Shown in pieces: positions 16,748 through 25,408 of a stretch of DNA of 64,000 nt. The stretch spans positions 2,604,001 to 2,668,000 of the forward strand of contig NZ_CP071795.1 of assembly GCF_017498485.1 (NCBI RefSeq). The letters are read 5' to 3'. Source of the DNA: Polaribacter batillariae. Its GTDB lineage: Bacteria; Bacteroidota; Bacteroidia; Flavobacteriales; Flavobacteriaceae. Numbering within the stretch: the stretch's first letter is position 1; each line of letters opens with the position of its first letter. Under the pieces are notes generated by a model. The model made no database searches. It was not told where the DNA came from and worked only from the letters and a program-made list of their open reading frames with translations. A program made the translations under genes and the position numbers.

Positions 16748-17141
16748 CAGCTGCATCATTATAATTTGTTGCCACTTGTGTCGCCCCCAAATTACGATCC
16801 ATCCATACACGACCAGCAGTTCCTGCAAGATCTACGACTGCTGTTGTAACATCTTTACCATAATTTATAGATTGACCATTGATAACATTTACAAATTCGC
16901 TACCATTGTTTACAAATAAACTTTTGGGTGTACAATCTAAACAATACACTACCAAACCTTCTGCAGGTGTTGCTATGGCATTCATTTGTGCTTTGGTCAT
17001 ACGTGGGGGCAAAAACCCTTTTGTTGTACTTTCTACATCTAAAGCTGCAGAAGCATTTGGGTTTGTTGTGCCTACGCCTACTTGTGCAATACTTGTAAAA
17101 CTTGTTGCTATAAAAGCAATGCTAAATAATATTTTTTTCAT
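16269..17141 (-). CDS. FISUMP-domain surface protein A (orphan DGR-type target)
   Basis: A 290-residue protein with a signal peptide (MKKILFSIAFIATSFTSIAQ), a short N-terminal region (VGVGTTNPNASAALDV and GFLPPRMTKAQMNAI) seen in many Bacteroidetes surface proteins, and a C-terminal FISUMP (Fib_succ_major) domain from ~residue 105 (VWMDRNLGATQVA to SVRCIKK). The last ~60 residues correspond to the DGR variable region of the paralogue at 26046-26897, but its bases do not match the local template repeat outside a few codons. No other template is in the window. It may be a former DGR target now fixed. Confidence 0.85.
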   Translation of the reverse strand: MKKILFSIAFIATSFTSIAQVGVGTTNPNASAALDVESTTKGFLPPRMTKAQMNAIATPAEGLVVYCLDCTPKSLFVNNGSEFVNVINGQSINYGKDVTTAVVDLAGTAGRVWMDRNLGATQVATNYNDAAAYGDLYQWGRSKDGHQNRTSNTTTVTATSANPGHGNFIETTFQTDNNWTDFAGEDGLWQNGLNDPCPSGYRIPTEAELNAERLNFNSNDRNGAFTALKLTTGGYRESSLSTIFAAGSEGFYWTSTVSGSEARYMYSFFASSTISTTRRGEGYSVRCIKK

Positions 17142-17235
17142 AATTTAAATGTTTACTTTATGTATGTTTTTTATTTACTTTTTTTTTTGAGAGTTGCTCT
17201 CGTTTTTTTTTGTTTTAATTGAAATTGCTTTTTAT

Positions 17236-17264
17236 GAGATGCTTCGACAAGCTCGGAATAACAA
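17236..17264. repeat. REP-like palindromic repeat
   Basis: GATGCTTCGACAAGCTCGGA followed by ATAACA belongs to the family of short TCGA-containing palindromes scattered through the window. It lies between the barrel gene and the FISUMP gene. Confidence 0.55.
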
Positions 17265-17286
17265 AAGCAAAAGATTAATTATGTAT

Positions 17287-17859
17287 TTAGAATTTTTTAA
17301 TAATACCGACTGTTAAATATCTGTGAGTTCCCATATACTTTTCTGAAGCGAACCTGTAACCAAATTTAGCTGTAACTCCAAAACTTGAATTTTTAAACCA
17401 TGCATTAATACCTGCAGACGGGTTAAAAGCAAAAGAGTCTTTAGAGTTGGCAATGGTGTTAGGCGCTTTTATATAATTGGCCCCTAGTGCTACAAATGGT
17501 ACAAAGAAAGTACCTGTTTTAAATTTGTAACCCCCTTCTAAATTTGCAGAAAAGTAATTTACAGGATTGCTCCATAAGCCTGTTTCTTTTGCTACACTAA
17601 AAGAAGCACTTGCCGCAGTAAAAAAGTTAGATTTAAAAGTTCTAGCGACACCAACCGTAAGCCCTACATTAACCATATCTCCCAATCGATCTACATCAGC
17701 TTTTTGATCCCAACCAGCAATAACCCCAAAAGTGGCATCTACCGTCCAGTAGCTATTTCCTTTTTCAAAAAAACGAGCGTCGTTTTTGTTACCATCGGCT
17801 TGAGCAACCGCCAAAAGACTCATTAAAAAAGCGCATGTTGTAATAATTGTTTTTTTCAT
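17287..17859 (-). CDS. Outer-membrane beta-barrel protein, copy 1
   Basis: A 190-residue protein with a signal peptide (MKKTIITTCAFLMSLLAVAQA) followed by alternating hydrophobic strands, many aromatic residues and a C-terminal YLTVGIIKKF ending in Phe, as expected for an 8-strand outer-membrane barrel. The ATG at 17859 starts the signal peptide; an upstream in-frame ATG at 17916 would overlap the 60-residue gene. The copy at 27152-27724 differs by only a few residues. It is encoded between the 60-residue protein and the FISUMP protein. Confidence 0.85.
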   Translation of the reverse strand: MKKTIITTCAFLMSLLAVAQADGNKNDARFFEKGNSYWTVDATFGVIAGWDQKADVDRLGDMVNVGLTVGVARTFKSNFFTAASASFSVAKETGLWSNPVNYFSANLEGGYKFKTGTFFVPFVALGANYIKAPNTIANSKDSFAFNPSAGINAWFKNSSFGVTAKFGYRFASEKYMGTHRYLTVGIIKKF

Positions 17860-17887
17860 TGTATGTGTGTTAATATGTATGTTCGAA

Positions 17888-18070
17888 TTAAAAATCAAAG
17901 CCTGTACCTGGATCATCAGGGCTTTGCGCTTGTGATTTTTGTGGGTTTAAAATCATGTAGGTACCTAAGGCAGTTAATGCCGCATATTTCCCATAATTAC
18001 CAATTTTAGAAATAGCTTCTTTTCTTGTAATTTGATTTTTGTTTTCTGTTTGTTCTTTGTTTTCTTTCAT
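17888..18070 (-). CDS. 60-residue protein of the adhesin operon, copy 1
   Basis: A 60-residue protein with a polar N-terminal third, then RKEAISKIGNYGKYAALTAL, a hydrophobic stretch to about residue 42, and an acidic tail SPDDPGTGFDF. The hydrophobic part with a preceding basic cluster could be a signal or membrane anchor. I do not recognise the family. The same protein with one change (N4K) is encoded at 27753-27935, always between the adhesin and the barrel gene, which supports it being real. Confidence 0.75.
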   Translation of the reverse strand: MKENKEQTENKNQITRKEAISKIGNYGKYAALTALGTYMILNPQKSQAQSPDDPGTGFDF

Positions 18071-18104
18071 CTTATATTTTTTAAAATTTAAAGTTTTTAA
18101 AAAG

Positions 18105-19655
18105 TTATTCTATAATTAACTTTTTAGTGTACTCACCTTTCTCTGAAACAATATTTACGATGTAAATTCCTGTTGCTAAATTTGTTGGCAGTTGAATGTC
18201 TTTTACTTGACCTGCAACAAATTGATTTGTAAGTATTTTTTTACCAGTAACACTGTACATTTTTAGAGTTGAATTATTCTGTGTGTTTAAACCTACAATT
18301 CTAAGAACGTTGTTTTGTGTTTTATAAATATTTATAGCGTTTGCTAAAGGGGCGTTTTCTGTATTTAGCACTTTACTAGAAGTGTATAAGAAAAAACGAC
18401 CAATACCATTTAAACTTTTGGTTACATTTATTTTATGAGAAGTTTCTGTTAACTTTGCAAATGTGTTATTTTTTTTATCCTCTAAATAAACATCTACACC
18501 TTTTGGTAAATTATTTACAGAAACACTAAAACTTAATTCTTGGTTGGCTGCAGCTCTAACAGATAAAGGTATTGCTATGTTGCTATTTATGCTGCTAGTA
18601 GGTAAGCTTTGTATTGTAAAATCGATACCTTTACTATCTGATACTAAGTGAGTATCTAAAGAAAAAGTAGGTGTTCCGTCTTGATATGCGCCTGCATCGT
18701 AGCCAACATCTAAACCAGTAGTAGCTTCTTCTAAAAACTCGATGGTTGTTGATTTGCTAGCAGAACCATTAGAAACATACAAAGAAATTGTAGGAGTAGC
18801 GTTGCTTGTTTTATAAAAAGTTGCGGTACCATTTTGATGATTTTGCAAAGCTTTTGGAAAAGTAAATGTTTCGTTTGCACTTTTAGCCGCTACTAAAAAG
18901 GCTTGTCCTGGAGCTAATTGTAAAGCTGGGTCAGAATGTCTTAATGGCGCATAAGTAGTTCCATTCCATATATATAAAAAAGCAAAACTTGGGTCTAGTT
19001 TATCGATGTTTTCACTTAAAACATTTGCAACTGCGTTTGCATTGTTGTTAGCAGGTAAAAAAGAAGGATATGGGTTACCCACACATGCCCAAAAATTAGT
19101 TCCACTAGAAATTTTTGGTATCGATACAGTTACATCTTCATCTGCTAAAGCGCCCGTAAAAGTATAATTACCAGCAGTTGTTTTTTTCATACTATAACCA
19201 ACACCCGACTCGAAATTAGCTAACGTTTCTTGATTTTCTTTTGTGGGTGCAGTGTTGTGGTAGGTCCACCTTTTTGTGGGGGTGTTTGTATTTTTATAAT
19301 ACGACACTCCATAATTACTAGATGCTCCACTTTGTGCTACATTATTGCTAGCATCTGCAATAAAATTAGAAACACTATAAGTTGCTACTGGAGCAGAGAT
19401 TAAATGCCAATTGGTATCTGAAATATGGCGTTCGTAAGTGATGTTTCCTGTTGCATTTCCCTGAACAATAAAAGAACCACTTTTTGTGGCGTCAGATTCT
19501 ACTGTTAAGTTTCCGACAACAGAAACATTGCTTCCTGCATATAATACACCTCCAGGCAGAGTTGTTATTTCCCCTCCTGATGCCACATGAAAGTCTTGAG
19601 ACCATGCCACATTTGTGATTATTATGCAGAACATTAAATTCATAATTTTCTTCAT
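18105..19655 (-). CDS. T9SS type A sorting-domain surface protein, copy 1
   Basis: A 516-residue secreted protein: signal peptide (residues 1-19), a beta-rich middle, and a C-terminal T9SS type A sorting domain (~430-516) with LRIVGLNTQNNSTLKMYSV and the ending GIYIVNIVSEKGEYTKKLII. Proteins of this type cross the outer membrane by the gliding-linked T9SS and are attached to the surface. It starts the first copy of the operon; its 60-residue, barrel, FISUMP and TlpA partners follow on the same strand. Confidence 0.9.
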   Translation of the reverse strand: MKKIMNLMFCIIITNVAWSQDFHVASGGEITTLPGGVLYAGSNVSVVGNLTVESDATKSGSFIVQGNATGNITYERHISDTNWHLISAPVATYSVSNFIADASNNVAQSGASSNYGVSYYKNTNTPTKRWTYHNTAPTKENQETLANFESGVGYSMKKTTAGNYTFTGALADEDVTVSIPKISSGTNFWACVGNPYPSFLPANNNANAVANVLSENIDKLDPSFAFLYIWNGTTYAPLRHSDPALQLAPGQAFLVAAKSANETFTFPKALQNHQNGTATFYKTSNATPTISLYVSNGSASKSTTIEFLEEATTGLDVGYDAGAYQDGTPTFSLDTHLVSDSKGIDFTIQSLPTSSINSNIAIPLSVRAAANQELSFSVSVNNLPKGVDVYLEDKKNNTFAKLTETSHKINVTKSLNGIGRFFLYTSSKVLNTENAPLANAINIYKTQNNVLRIVGLNTQNNSTLKMYSVTGKKILTNQFVAGQVKDIQLPTNLATGIYIVNIVSEKGEYTKKLIIE

Positions 19656-19879
19656 AATTTATTTGATTTTGTGTTTAACAATGCCACAAAGGTCTTGTAT
19701 ATAAACGACGGGTAGTGTTTAGAATAAATAACTGGTAGATATTAGGAATAATTGGGAGTAAAGGGGTGTAAGCTTTTTTTAAGAAATGGTGTAAGCATTT
19801 TAAAACTACGTTAAAATAGAACTATGTCATATCAAATGTTTCATTTTTTGTAGTAAGTAAAAATCATCATTTTCTTTTA
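19656..19879. other. Upstream region of the adhesin operon, copy 1
   Basis: About 220 nt between the adhesin start and the second FISUMP copy. The first ~135 nt match 29521-29655. It should carry the operon promoter, but I see no confident TAnnTTTG motif. No gene is seen. Confidence 0.5.
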
Positions 19880-19887
19880 CAGCAATT

Positions 19888-20476
19888 TTAAACAAGAAAT
19901 AGTATAATATTTTGTACATACGATAAATGTGACTTTACAAAAACTGACTGCCCTAAGGACAGCCAGTTTAAGTTTAAATTGTATAAAGTACAAAGGATTT
20001 TACTTTTTAATGCAACGTACCGAGTACCCTCCCCACGTCTGGTAGTACTGATGGTCGAACTAGCGAAAAAGCTGTACATGTAACGTGCTTCAGAACCACT
20101 TACTGTACTAGTCCAATAGAAGCCTTCGCTACCTGCAGCGAAAATTGTAGAAAGACTGCTTTCTCGGTAGCCTCCCGTCGTTAGTTTTAAAGCTGTAAAA
20201 GCACCATTTCTATCGTTGCTATTAAAATTTAATCGTTCTGCGTTTAGCTCTGCTTTTGTAGGTATTCTGTACCCTGAAGGACAAGGATCGTTTAAACCAT
20301 TTTGCCATAAGCCATTTTCGCCTGCAAAATCTGTCCAGTTATTATCAGTTTGGAATGTGGTTTCAATAAAGTTACCGTGTCTAGGGTTTGCACTTGTCGC
20401 TGTTACAGTTGTAGTATTAGAAGTTCTATTCTGGTGTCCATCTTTTGATCTACCCCATTGGTACAAATCTCCATAA
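19888..20476 (-). pseudogene. Truncated, frameshifted FISUMP gene (copy B)
   Basis: This encodes the FISUMP domain from YGDLYQWGRSKDG to the variable region, nearly identical to the gene at 16269-17141. The 5' part, including the signal peptide, is replaced by an IS256 element. A missing C near 20026 shifts the frame, so the expected YSVRCIKK ending becomes TRYVALKS and reading goes on to 19888. An open frame continues into the IS to an ATG at 20550, but without a signal peptide the product cannot be a normal surface protein. Confidence 0.85.
19941..19970 (-). terminator. Hairpin downstream of FISUMP copy B
   Basis: Same hairpin as at 16209-16238, carried along in the 0.6-kb repeat. Confidence 0.55.
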
Positions 20477-20527
20477 GAGACACTTTCCCGCAAAGTGTGT
20501 AAGTTAAAAATTACAGGATTAAATTTT

Positions 20528-21724
20528 TCATAGTTTAATCCTGTTTTCAAATATAGCCAAAAATTGGTTAAGAATGATACCCCAATTTCTAATAGGCAAT
20601 GTCCATTTTTTTGTTGATTCTCTCAAAGCTAAAAATACGGATTTAATTACAGCATCATCTGTTGGATATGAGAGTTTGTTTTTAGTGTATTTTCTAATTT
20701 TCCCATTTAAGTTTTCTATCAAATTTGTGGTATAAATAATGGTTCTGATTTCTAATGGGAAATCGAAGAAAACAGTGAGTTCATCCCAATTGTTTTCCCA
20801 TGATTTAATGGCATAAGAATATTTGGATTCCCATTTTTCTTTAAAGTCTTCTAAGGCTGCTTTTGCTGCTTCTTTTGTAGGAGCTGTATAGATTTGCTTC
20901 ATATCTCTTGTAAAGGCTTTTTTATCTTTCCAGACTACATATTTACAAGAGTTTCTGATTTGATGAACCACACATATTTGTGTTACTGAATTGGAAAAAA
21001 TAGTTTTAATGGTGTCTGTAAATCCGTTTAAATTATCAGTTGCTGTAATTAAAATGTCTTGTGTTCCTCTGGCTTTTATGTCGGTTAAAACGCTCATCCA
21101 AAAAGAGGAAGATTCGTTTTTTCCTAACCAAAGTCCTAAAACTTCTTTTTTACCATCTACTCTAAGACCAACAGCAATGTAAATTGTTTTATTGATGACT
21201 TTGGAGTTTTCACGAACCTTAAAAACGATGCCATCCATCCATACAATCAGATAAGTAGCTTCTAAAGGTCTATTTTTCCAAGCAATAATGTCAGCTGTAA
21301 TTTTATCTGTGATTCTAGAAATGGCTGAACTAGAGATGTTAAAATTATACAATTCCCGTATTTGTTCTTCAATATCTGTAGTACTCATTCCTTTGGCATA
21401 TAAAGAAATAATCAGGTTTTCAACTCCATCTGCAGTACTTTCTCGCTTTTTAATAAGCATTGGATTGAAAGTAGCATCGCGATCTCTTGGAACTTTTATT
21501 TTAGTTTCTCCTAAATGCGTCTTTATTGTTTTGGTTCCATAGCCATTTCGTGAATTAGGATTGTTGCTTTTTTGATGCTTATCGTAATCTAAATGTGCAT
21601 CTAATTCGCCTTCTAAAATCTTTTCTACACCACGTTTGTGCAGTTGTTCTATAAAACTGGTTAGTTCTGAACCTGTTTTAAATTGTTTTAAAAATTCTTC
21701 GTTTAATAAATCTTCTGGTTTCAT
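20528..21724 (-). CDS. IS256-family (Mutator-type) transposase
   Basis: A 398-residue transposase with the family layout: an N-terminal region with [11 protein letters not shown] and [11 protein letters not shown], then the catalytic core with Asp in [15 protein letters not shown], Asp in [16 protein letters not shown], the CVVHQIRNS motif typical of Mutator/IS256 and a late Glu in [14 protein letters not shown]. The length is usual and the frame is intact. Confidence 0.93.
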   Translation of the reverse strand: MKPEDLLNEEFLKQFKTGSELTSFIEQLHKRGVEKILEGELDAHLDYDKHQKSNNPNSRNGYGTKTIKTHLGETKIKVPRDRDATFNPMLIKKRESTADGVENLIISLYAKGMSTTDIEEQIRELYNFNISSSAISRITDKITADIIAWKNRPLEATYLIVWMDGIVFKVRENSKVINKTIYIAVGLRVDGKKEVLGLWLGKNESSSFWMSVLTDIKARGTQDILITATDNLNGFTDTIKTIFSNSVTQICVVHQIRNSCKYVVWKDKKAFTRDMKQIYTAPTKEAAKAALEDFKEKWESKYSYAIKSWENNWDELTVFFDFPLEIRTIIYTTNLIENLNGKIRKYTKNKLSYPTDDAVIKSVFLALRESTKKWTLPIRNWGIILNQFLAIFENRIKL

Positions 21725-21792
21725 AATAAAAGTGTGTTTATAAATTTAGTGATTATTTAATCGTAAAGTTATTTCCGAAATTTTTCCTCATG

Positions 21793-21812
21793 GAGCAATT
21801 TAAATATTGCTC
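21793..21812. other. Hairpin inside the IS256 right end
   Basis: GAGCAAT and ATTGCTC form a short palindrome between the transposase start and the right inverted repeat. It may shield the transposase from transcription entering from outside. Confidence 0.4.
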
Positions 21813-21863
21813 TAGAAAAATTTCAGAATAACTTTACTTACACACTTTTTGGTTTAGTACCCC

Positions 21864-22064
21864 AATGCATTCCGAACTTGATTCGGAAACTATTTAATTT
21901 TAAGTATAAGGTGTAGAGATTCCGGGTTCAAGCCCGGAATGACAGAGGGTGTCTAATACAGGAAAGTAAAGCATGACAAAGGTTAGGATTCAGCATGACA
22001 AATATCTCACAAAAAAATTCACGCGGTAGCAAAGTTCCTTACAAGAAAACAAACATAGAAGATT
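21864..22064. repeat. Intergenic DNA with two REP-like palindromes
   Basis: It holds CCGAACTTGATTCGG (about 21873-21887) and TTCCGGGTTCAAGCCCGGAA followed by TGACAG (21920-21945). Both can fold into stems and belong to the short dispersed repeats of this genome. No gene is seen between the IS and the TlpA-type gene. Confidence 0.6.
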
Positions 22065-23405
22065 CTACAATTTAGTCTCAATCCAAATACTGGCGTGCAA
22101 TACCGTTTTTGGCCTTATCAATATTGTATTATTTGAGTCTAATAAATAATAGGTAGGAGTACCTGTTATATAATAATCTTTTGCAGCTTGGGTGTCCCAA
22201 CCTTTAAAATCGCAATAGGTTTGTTGCCAAGGTAAATTTTTATAGGTATTTTTAAATGTAACTTGGTCTGTGTCTATACTTATATACACAATTTCTACAT
22301 TTTTATCTTTCCAATTTTTATAGTTTTCTACTAATTTTGCAATCTCTTTTGTACAATGAGGACACCAACTTGCGCCAAACACCACTAATTTATTAGTTTT
22401 TAGATCGCTTAATTTTTTATTGTTGGCAAATACTATTTCTGGAGCTATATTGCCTGGTTTCATTTTTCTGTAGCTTTCTAATTTTGCAGCTACATCATCA
22501 TTTAAAGAACATTGTTGGGTATCTAACAAATAAAGAGACACATATTCTGATGCCTTAATTAAACTACGTTTTTCAAAATAATTATATAAATTATCTGCTA
22601 CTGTATTTAATAAACTATCGTTTTCTTGTAAGTTGTCTATAAGATATTTAGAACTTAAATTCATTTGTACATTTATACTATCTAAAGATTGCCCCATGTT
22701 TTCTAGCAACATATAATGCCCTTCTATAAACTCTTTAAATAAACCACTGGTTTTAAAGTTTGGGTGGTTAAAATCTGTGGTTCTAAAAAAAGAAATAGCA
22801 TTGGGTATTTGGGCTGTTTTTTTTCTGACAATAACAGGCATTTCTTGCACCATTTTACGGTAAGGTATAAACCAGCGTATATAACTCTCTTTATTTAAAT
22901 TGGCTACAAATTGGGCGTCTTCTTTTTGTAAACGGGTTTGTTCTTTATTTAGTTTTTTTAAAAACTTGTTTTGTTTGGCAAACAAAGGTTTGTTTTTGTA
23001 TAAAGGCTGTAAAAATGTTAAGGCAGATAAGGCATTGCTACGCAAACTTTGGTCTTTGGCATATTTTATAAAGTTGTTGTTTTCTTTACTGTTTATAAAT
23101 TGCAAACTATCTGTTTCTTTTAAATGCGTACCATTTATATGTATACTAGGTTGTGTTAAAACAAATACCAAGCTATTATTGTCTTGGGTGTTTAAAATAG
23201 CCATACCCTTGTAGTTTTTTGGGTAGTTTAGGCTAAAGTTACCTAGGCTGTCTGCCACAGTTGTGGCTAAATTTACTGTTTTGTAGTAGTTAAAACCTGT
23301 TAAGGTAATTTGTTGCCCTTTATGTTGTTTTAGGTTGCCTTTTAAGGTTTGGGCAGTTATTAATACACTATACATTAGTGTAATTAGCATAAATACTTTT
23401 TTCAT
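22065..23405 (-). CDS. TlpA-type secreted thioredoxin, copy 2
   Basis: A 446-residue paralogue of the protein at 14706-16052 with the same order: signal peptide (1-18), DUF4369-like beta region, helical middle and thioredoxin domain with WCPHC in FGASWCPHCTKE and TGTPTYYLLDSN. Identity is moderate (long runs such as SGLFKE.IEGHY.LLENMGQ.LDS are shared), so this pair is older than the 2.5-kb repeat. It is the gene directly after the DGR template repeat, on the same strand. Confidence 0.88.
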   Translation of the reverse strand: MKKVFMLITLMYSVLITAQTLKGNLKQHKGQQITLTGFNYYKTVNLATTVADSLGNFSLNYPKNYKGMAILNTQDNNSLVFVLTQPSIHINGTHLKETDSLQFINSKENNNFIKYAKDQSLRSNALSALTFLQPLYKNKPLFAKQNKFLKKLNKEQTRLQKEDAQFVANLNKESYIRWFIPYRKMVQEMPVIVRKKTAQIPNAISFFRTTDFNHPNFKTSGLFKEFIEGHYMLLENMGQSLDSINVQMNLSSKYLIDNLQENDSLLNTVADNLYNYFEKRSLIKASEYVSLYLLDTQQCSLNDDVAAKLESYRKMKPGNIAPEIVFANNKKLSDLKTNKLVVFGASWCPHCTKEIAKLVENYKNWKDKNVEIVYISIDTDQVTFKNTYKNLPWQQTYCDFKGWDTQAAKDYYITGTPTYYLLDSNNTILIRPKTVLHASIWIETKL

Positions 23406-23846
23406 TTTTATAATTTTGTTTCTGTCTTGTTATTACACCCTGTTTGTCTTTCTGTAGAAATCCTTTACAGTTTGCTCTACTTTTGCAGGCCTCATAAAGG
23501 ATGACAAACGGTATGATTTCTAATTATATTTTACTTTATTTTTAGTTTAAAACTGCATAGCAAAAATTGTTTTCCTTAATTCAACGAACAGAGTTACCGT
23601 TAGCCCTATTGTTAGTATTCATGTTAGCATTACTGTTGTTACGGTTACCTGCTGCGGGGTATTAAACACAAACTTGAATTTTACAAAAAATGTAAATGAC
23701 TAAATAAATAGTCTTGTCCTTATTTTAGATTTTAGCATATGCGAGAATAACAATTTTAACTAAAAACTTTAAGAAAGCAATTGCTAATAAACAAGGGCTG
23801 TGTTAGGAATAAAAAGCACACCTAATACCAAACCTTTTTTTAAGAT
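23406..23846. other. Non-coding DGR template region
   Basis: No protein gene is seen between avd and the second TlpA-type gene. The template repeat lies in the middle. The flanks probably belong to the template RNA, which in studied DGRs extends past the TR and is used for target-independent priming. Confidence 0.6.
23573..23658 (-). repeat. DGR template repeat (TR), internally deleted
   Basis: Read on the minus strand this is PAAG followed by a run rich in AAC/AAT codons (N-R-N-N-S-N-A-N-M-N-T-N-N-R) and ending N-S-V-R-stop-I-K. It aligns with the 3' end of the target gene: 23573-23637 to 26050-26114, and 23638-23658 to 26208-26228. In the first block 12 of 65 positions differ and 11 are adenines in the TR coding sense. 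In the second block two of three differences are at adenines. The alignment skips 93 nt of the VR, so the TR has lost 31 codons. Confidence 0.87.
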
Positions 23847-24161
23847 TTATGCACTAGCTCTGGCTATATATTTTTGCCATGCTGTTAATTGTTTTGATAA
23901 TTCTTCTATATTAATATTAAGTTTTATATAGACTTTATTACCTATTATATGTAAATCTTTACTAATGCGCCATAACAAGCATACCATTTCTAAGTGCTCT
24001 TTTATTTGAGTAATAGCGTCTATTCTTTTTGAACCTTTGTTTTTGTTTGCGGTATAAATATGTATTAATAATTGTAAACTTTGTTCTTTTAATTTTTCGC
24101 CCAAAGTATATTTATGTTCTCTAGCAAAACTTTTGGTTATTTTATGAATATCTATTAACAT
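23847..24161 (-). CDS. avd: DGR accessory protein Avd
   Basis: A 104-residue all-helical protein of the four-helix-bundle (S23-like) family. It shows the usual Avd landmarks: an N-terminal LIDIHKITKSFAREHKYTLG, then IHIYTANKNKGSKR, HLEMVCLLWRISKDLHII and a basic, aromatic end KQLTAWQKY. In the Bordetella phage DGR, Avd forms a pentamer that binds the reverse transcriptase and template RNA. The ATG at 24161 lies 8 nt after the reverse transcriptase stop. A longer frame to 24209 overlaps that gene and is less likely. Confidence 0.88.
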   Translation of the reverse strand: MLIDIHKITKSFAREHKYTLGEKLKEQSLQLLIHIYTANKNKGSKRIDAITQIKEHLEMVCLLWRISKDLHIIGNKVYIKLNINIEELSKQLTAWQKYIARASA

Positions 24162-24169
24162 ATCGTATC

Positions 24170-25374
24170 CTAATTTAACGGGTAAGCTAGTGAATAATGC
24201 CATTGCCAATACTCTGTTTTTATATATGATTTAGAATAATTTTTTGTGAACCCGAAGAAATAATGAAACTTACTGTTTAGTTGTTGCAATGCTTTTACAA
24301 TTAAATTGTATGTTTTTGCATGGCTTAATGTACCTAAATATGAGTTTAATGTTGCTATTATTTGTTTCATGATTGCCCACTCTATTTTAAAAGATGCATC
24401 TACTAACTTATTAATTTGTTTTATAGCATTGTAAAAATTATTTTTTGTACGATTGCTAATATATGTACGATACGGTTTAATATAATGGCCTAAAAATAAA
24501 GCACCTTTACTATAATGCTGTAGGTATAATTTTTAGGATGAATGGTTAAGCCTATATTGTCTAACTCGCTTTGTACTAAAGGAATTATGTTTTTTAAGAG
24601 GTTTTTGTTTTTATGTACAAAAACCATATCATCTACATACCTACTATAATACTTAATTTGTAAGGTGTTTTTTATATAATGGTCTAATTGGTTTAAATAA
24701 ATATTGCCAAATACTTGCGAGGTTAAATTGCCTATAGGTAAGCCTATACCATTGGGTTTGCTAAACAAACTTTTATCTTTTGGTAAGGTTTTCCAATTAG
24801 AACGGTTTCCTTTAATTCTACAACCTATTGCTACATTGGTAAAAATAGTTTTTTGTAAAAGAAAATTTAAGGTAGTATAGTCTAAACCCAAATACCGTAT
24901 TTTTGGCTTTAAAAACTGAATTACTTTATTATAGAGTATGCTATGACTCATATTCATAAAATAACCTTTAATGTCTAATTTAAGAATATAGGCCTCTTGT
25001 TTATAGTTATTTGAACAAGATTTTATAAAATGATTTAACCTTTTTGTACCATGTAAAGTACCTTTACCTTTACGGCAACTATAGCTATCTGGTATTAAAT
25101 AAGGGGCTACGTGGTCTTGATAAATGCATCTATATATTAAGTGATTCACCACACGATCTGAAAAATCTACAGCAAAAATTTCTCGTTGCACAGGTTTATA
25201 AACCATAAATGCAATACTAGGTTTAGGTATATAAGTTTTATTTGTTATTTGTTGGGCTAATTCATATAATTTGGTTTCTACATCTATCTCGAAAGCTAAT
25301 TGATTGTTTGTATTACGTTTATTTTTGCGTGCCTCTAGGTAAGATAAATAAAGTTGGTAATATAGGTTTTGCAT
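24170..25374 (-). pseudogene. DGR reverse transcriptase, frameshifted
   Basis: Joined across one missing base it encodes about 401 residues. The first frame (25374 down to ~24534) has the catalytic core: YILKLDIKGYFMNM, the DGR-specific motif IGNLTSQ (IGxxxSQ in place of QGxxxSP of other reverse transcriptases) and the active site YVDD. At the run AAAAA (24530-24534), CCTAAAAATTATACC should read with six A, after which the other frame continues HPKKLYLQHYSKGALFLG and so on to the stop at 24170. As read, the protein ends after 294 residues and loses the thumb region. This is either a real lesion or a homopolymer error. Confidence 0.85.
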
Positions 25375-25408
25375 TGTTTTTTAAAACTTACTGTTTTACT
25401 ACTTTTTT

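Larger units (their letters stand above)
17287..19790. repeat. 2.5-kb direct repeat, copy A
   Basis: This segment (barrel gene, 60-residue gene, T9SS adhesin and ~135 nt upstream of the adhesin) recurs at 27152-29655 with a constant offset of 9,865 bp. The encoded adhesins differ at about eight of 516 positions. Such long, near-identical direct repeats can recombine and delete or duplicate what lies between, here the IS256 element and the DGR. Confidence 0.92.
19880..20476. repeat. 0.6-kb direct repeat, copy B
   Basis: Near-identical to 16149-16747, with scattered substitutions (several are G to A in the coding sense) and one C missing from a run near 20026. It stops exactly at the left end of the IS256-family element. 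Confidence 0.9.
20477..21863 (-). mobile_element. IS256-family insertion sequence
   Basis: The ends are 27-bp imperfect inverted repeats (20477-20503 and 21837-21863) that share AAAGTGTGTAAG on their inner side, and they enclose one intact transposase gene. IS256 elements make 8-bp target duplications, but the flanks here (CTCCATAA on the left, AATGCATT on the right) do not match. The FISUMP gene cut on the left does not resume on the right. This suggests a deletion or recombination next to the element after insertion. Confidence 0.85.

Noticed and set aside
16248..17148. Plus-strand frames over the FISUMP gene
   Set aside because: Antisense shadows; they reappear over each FISUMP copy only because the coding strand is repeated.
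20469..20476. 8-bp target duplication for the IS256 element
   Set aside because: The two flanks (CTCCATAA and AATGCATT) do not match, so no duplication is claimed.
24525..24540. Programmed ribosomal frameshift to make the full reverse transcriptase
   Set aside because: The site T-AAA-AAT is not a good slippery heptamer because the P-site codon would re-pair poorly, and no clear downstream structure was seen. A plain indel or read error is simpler.
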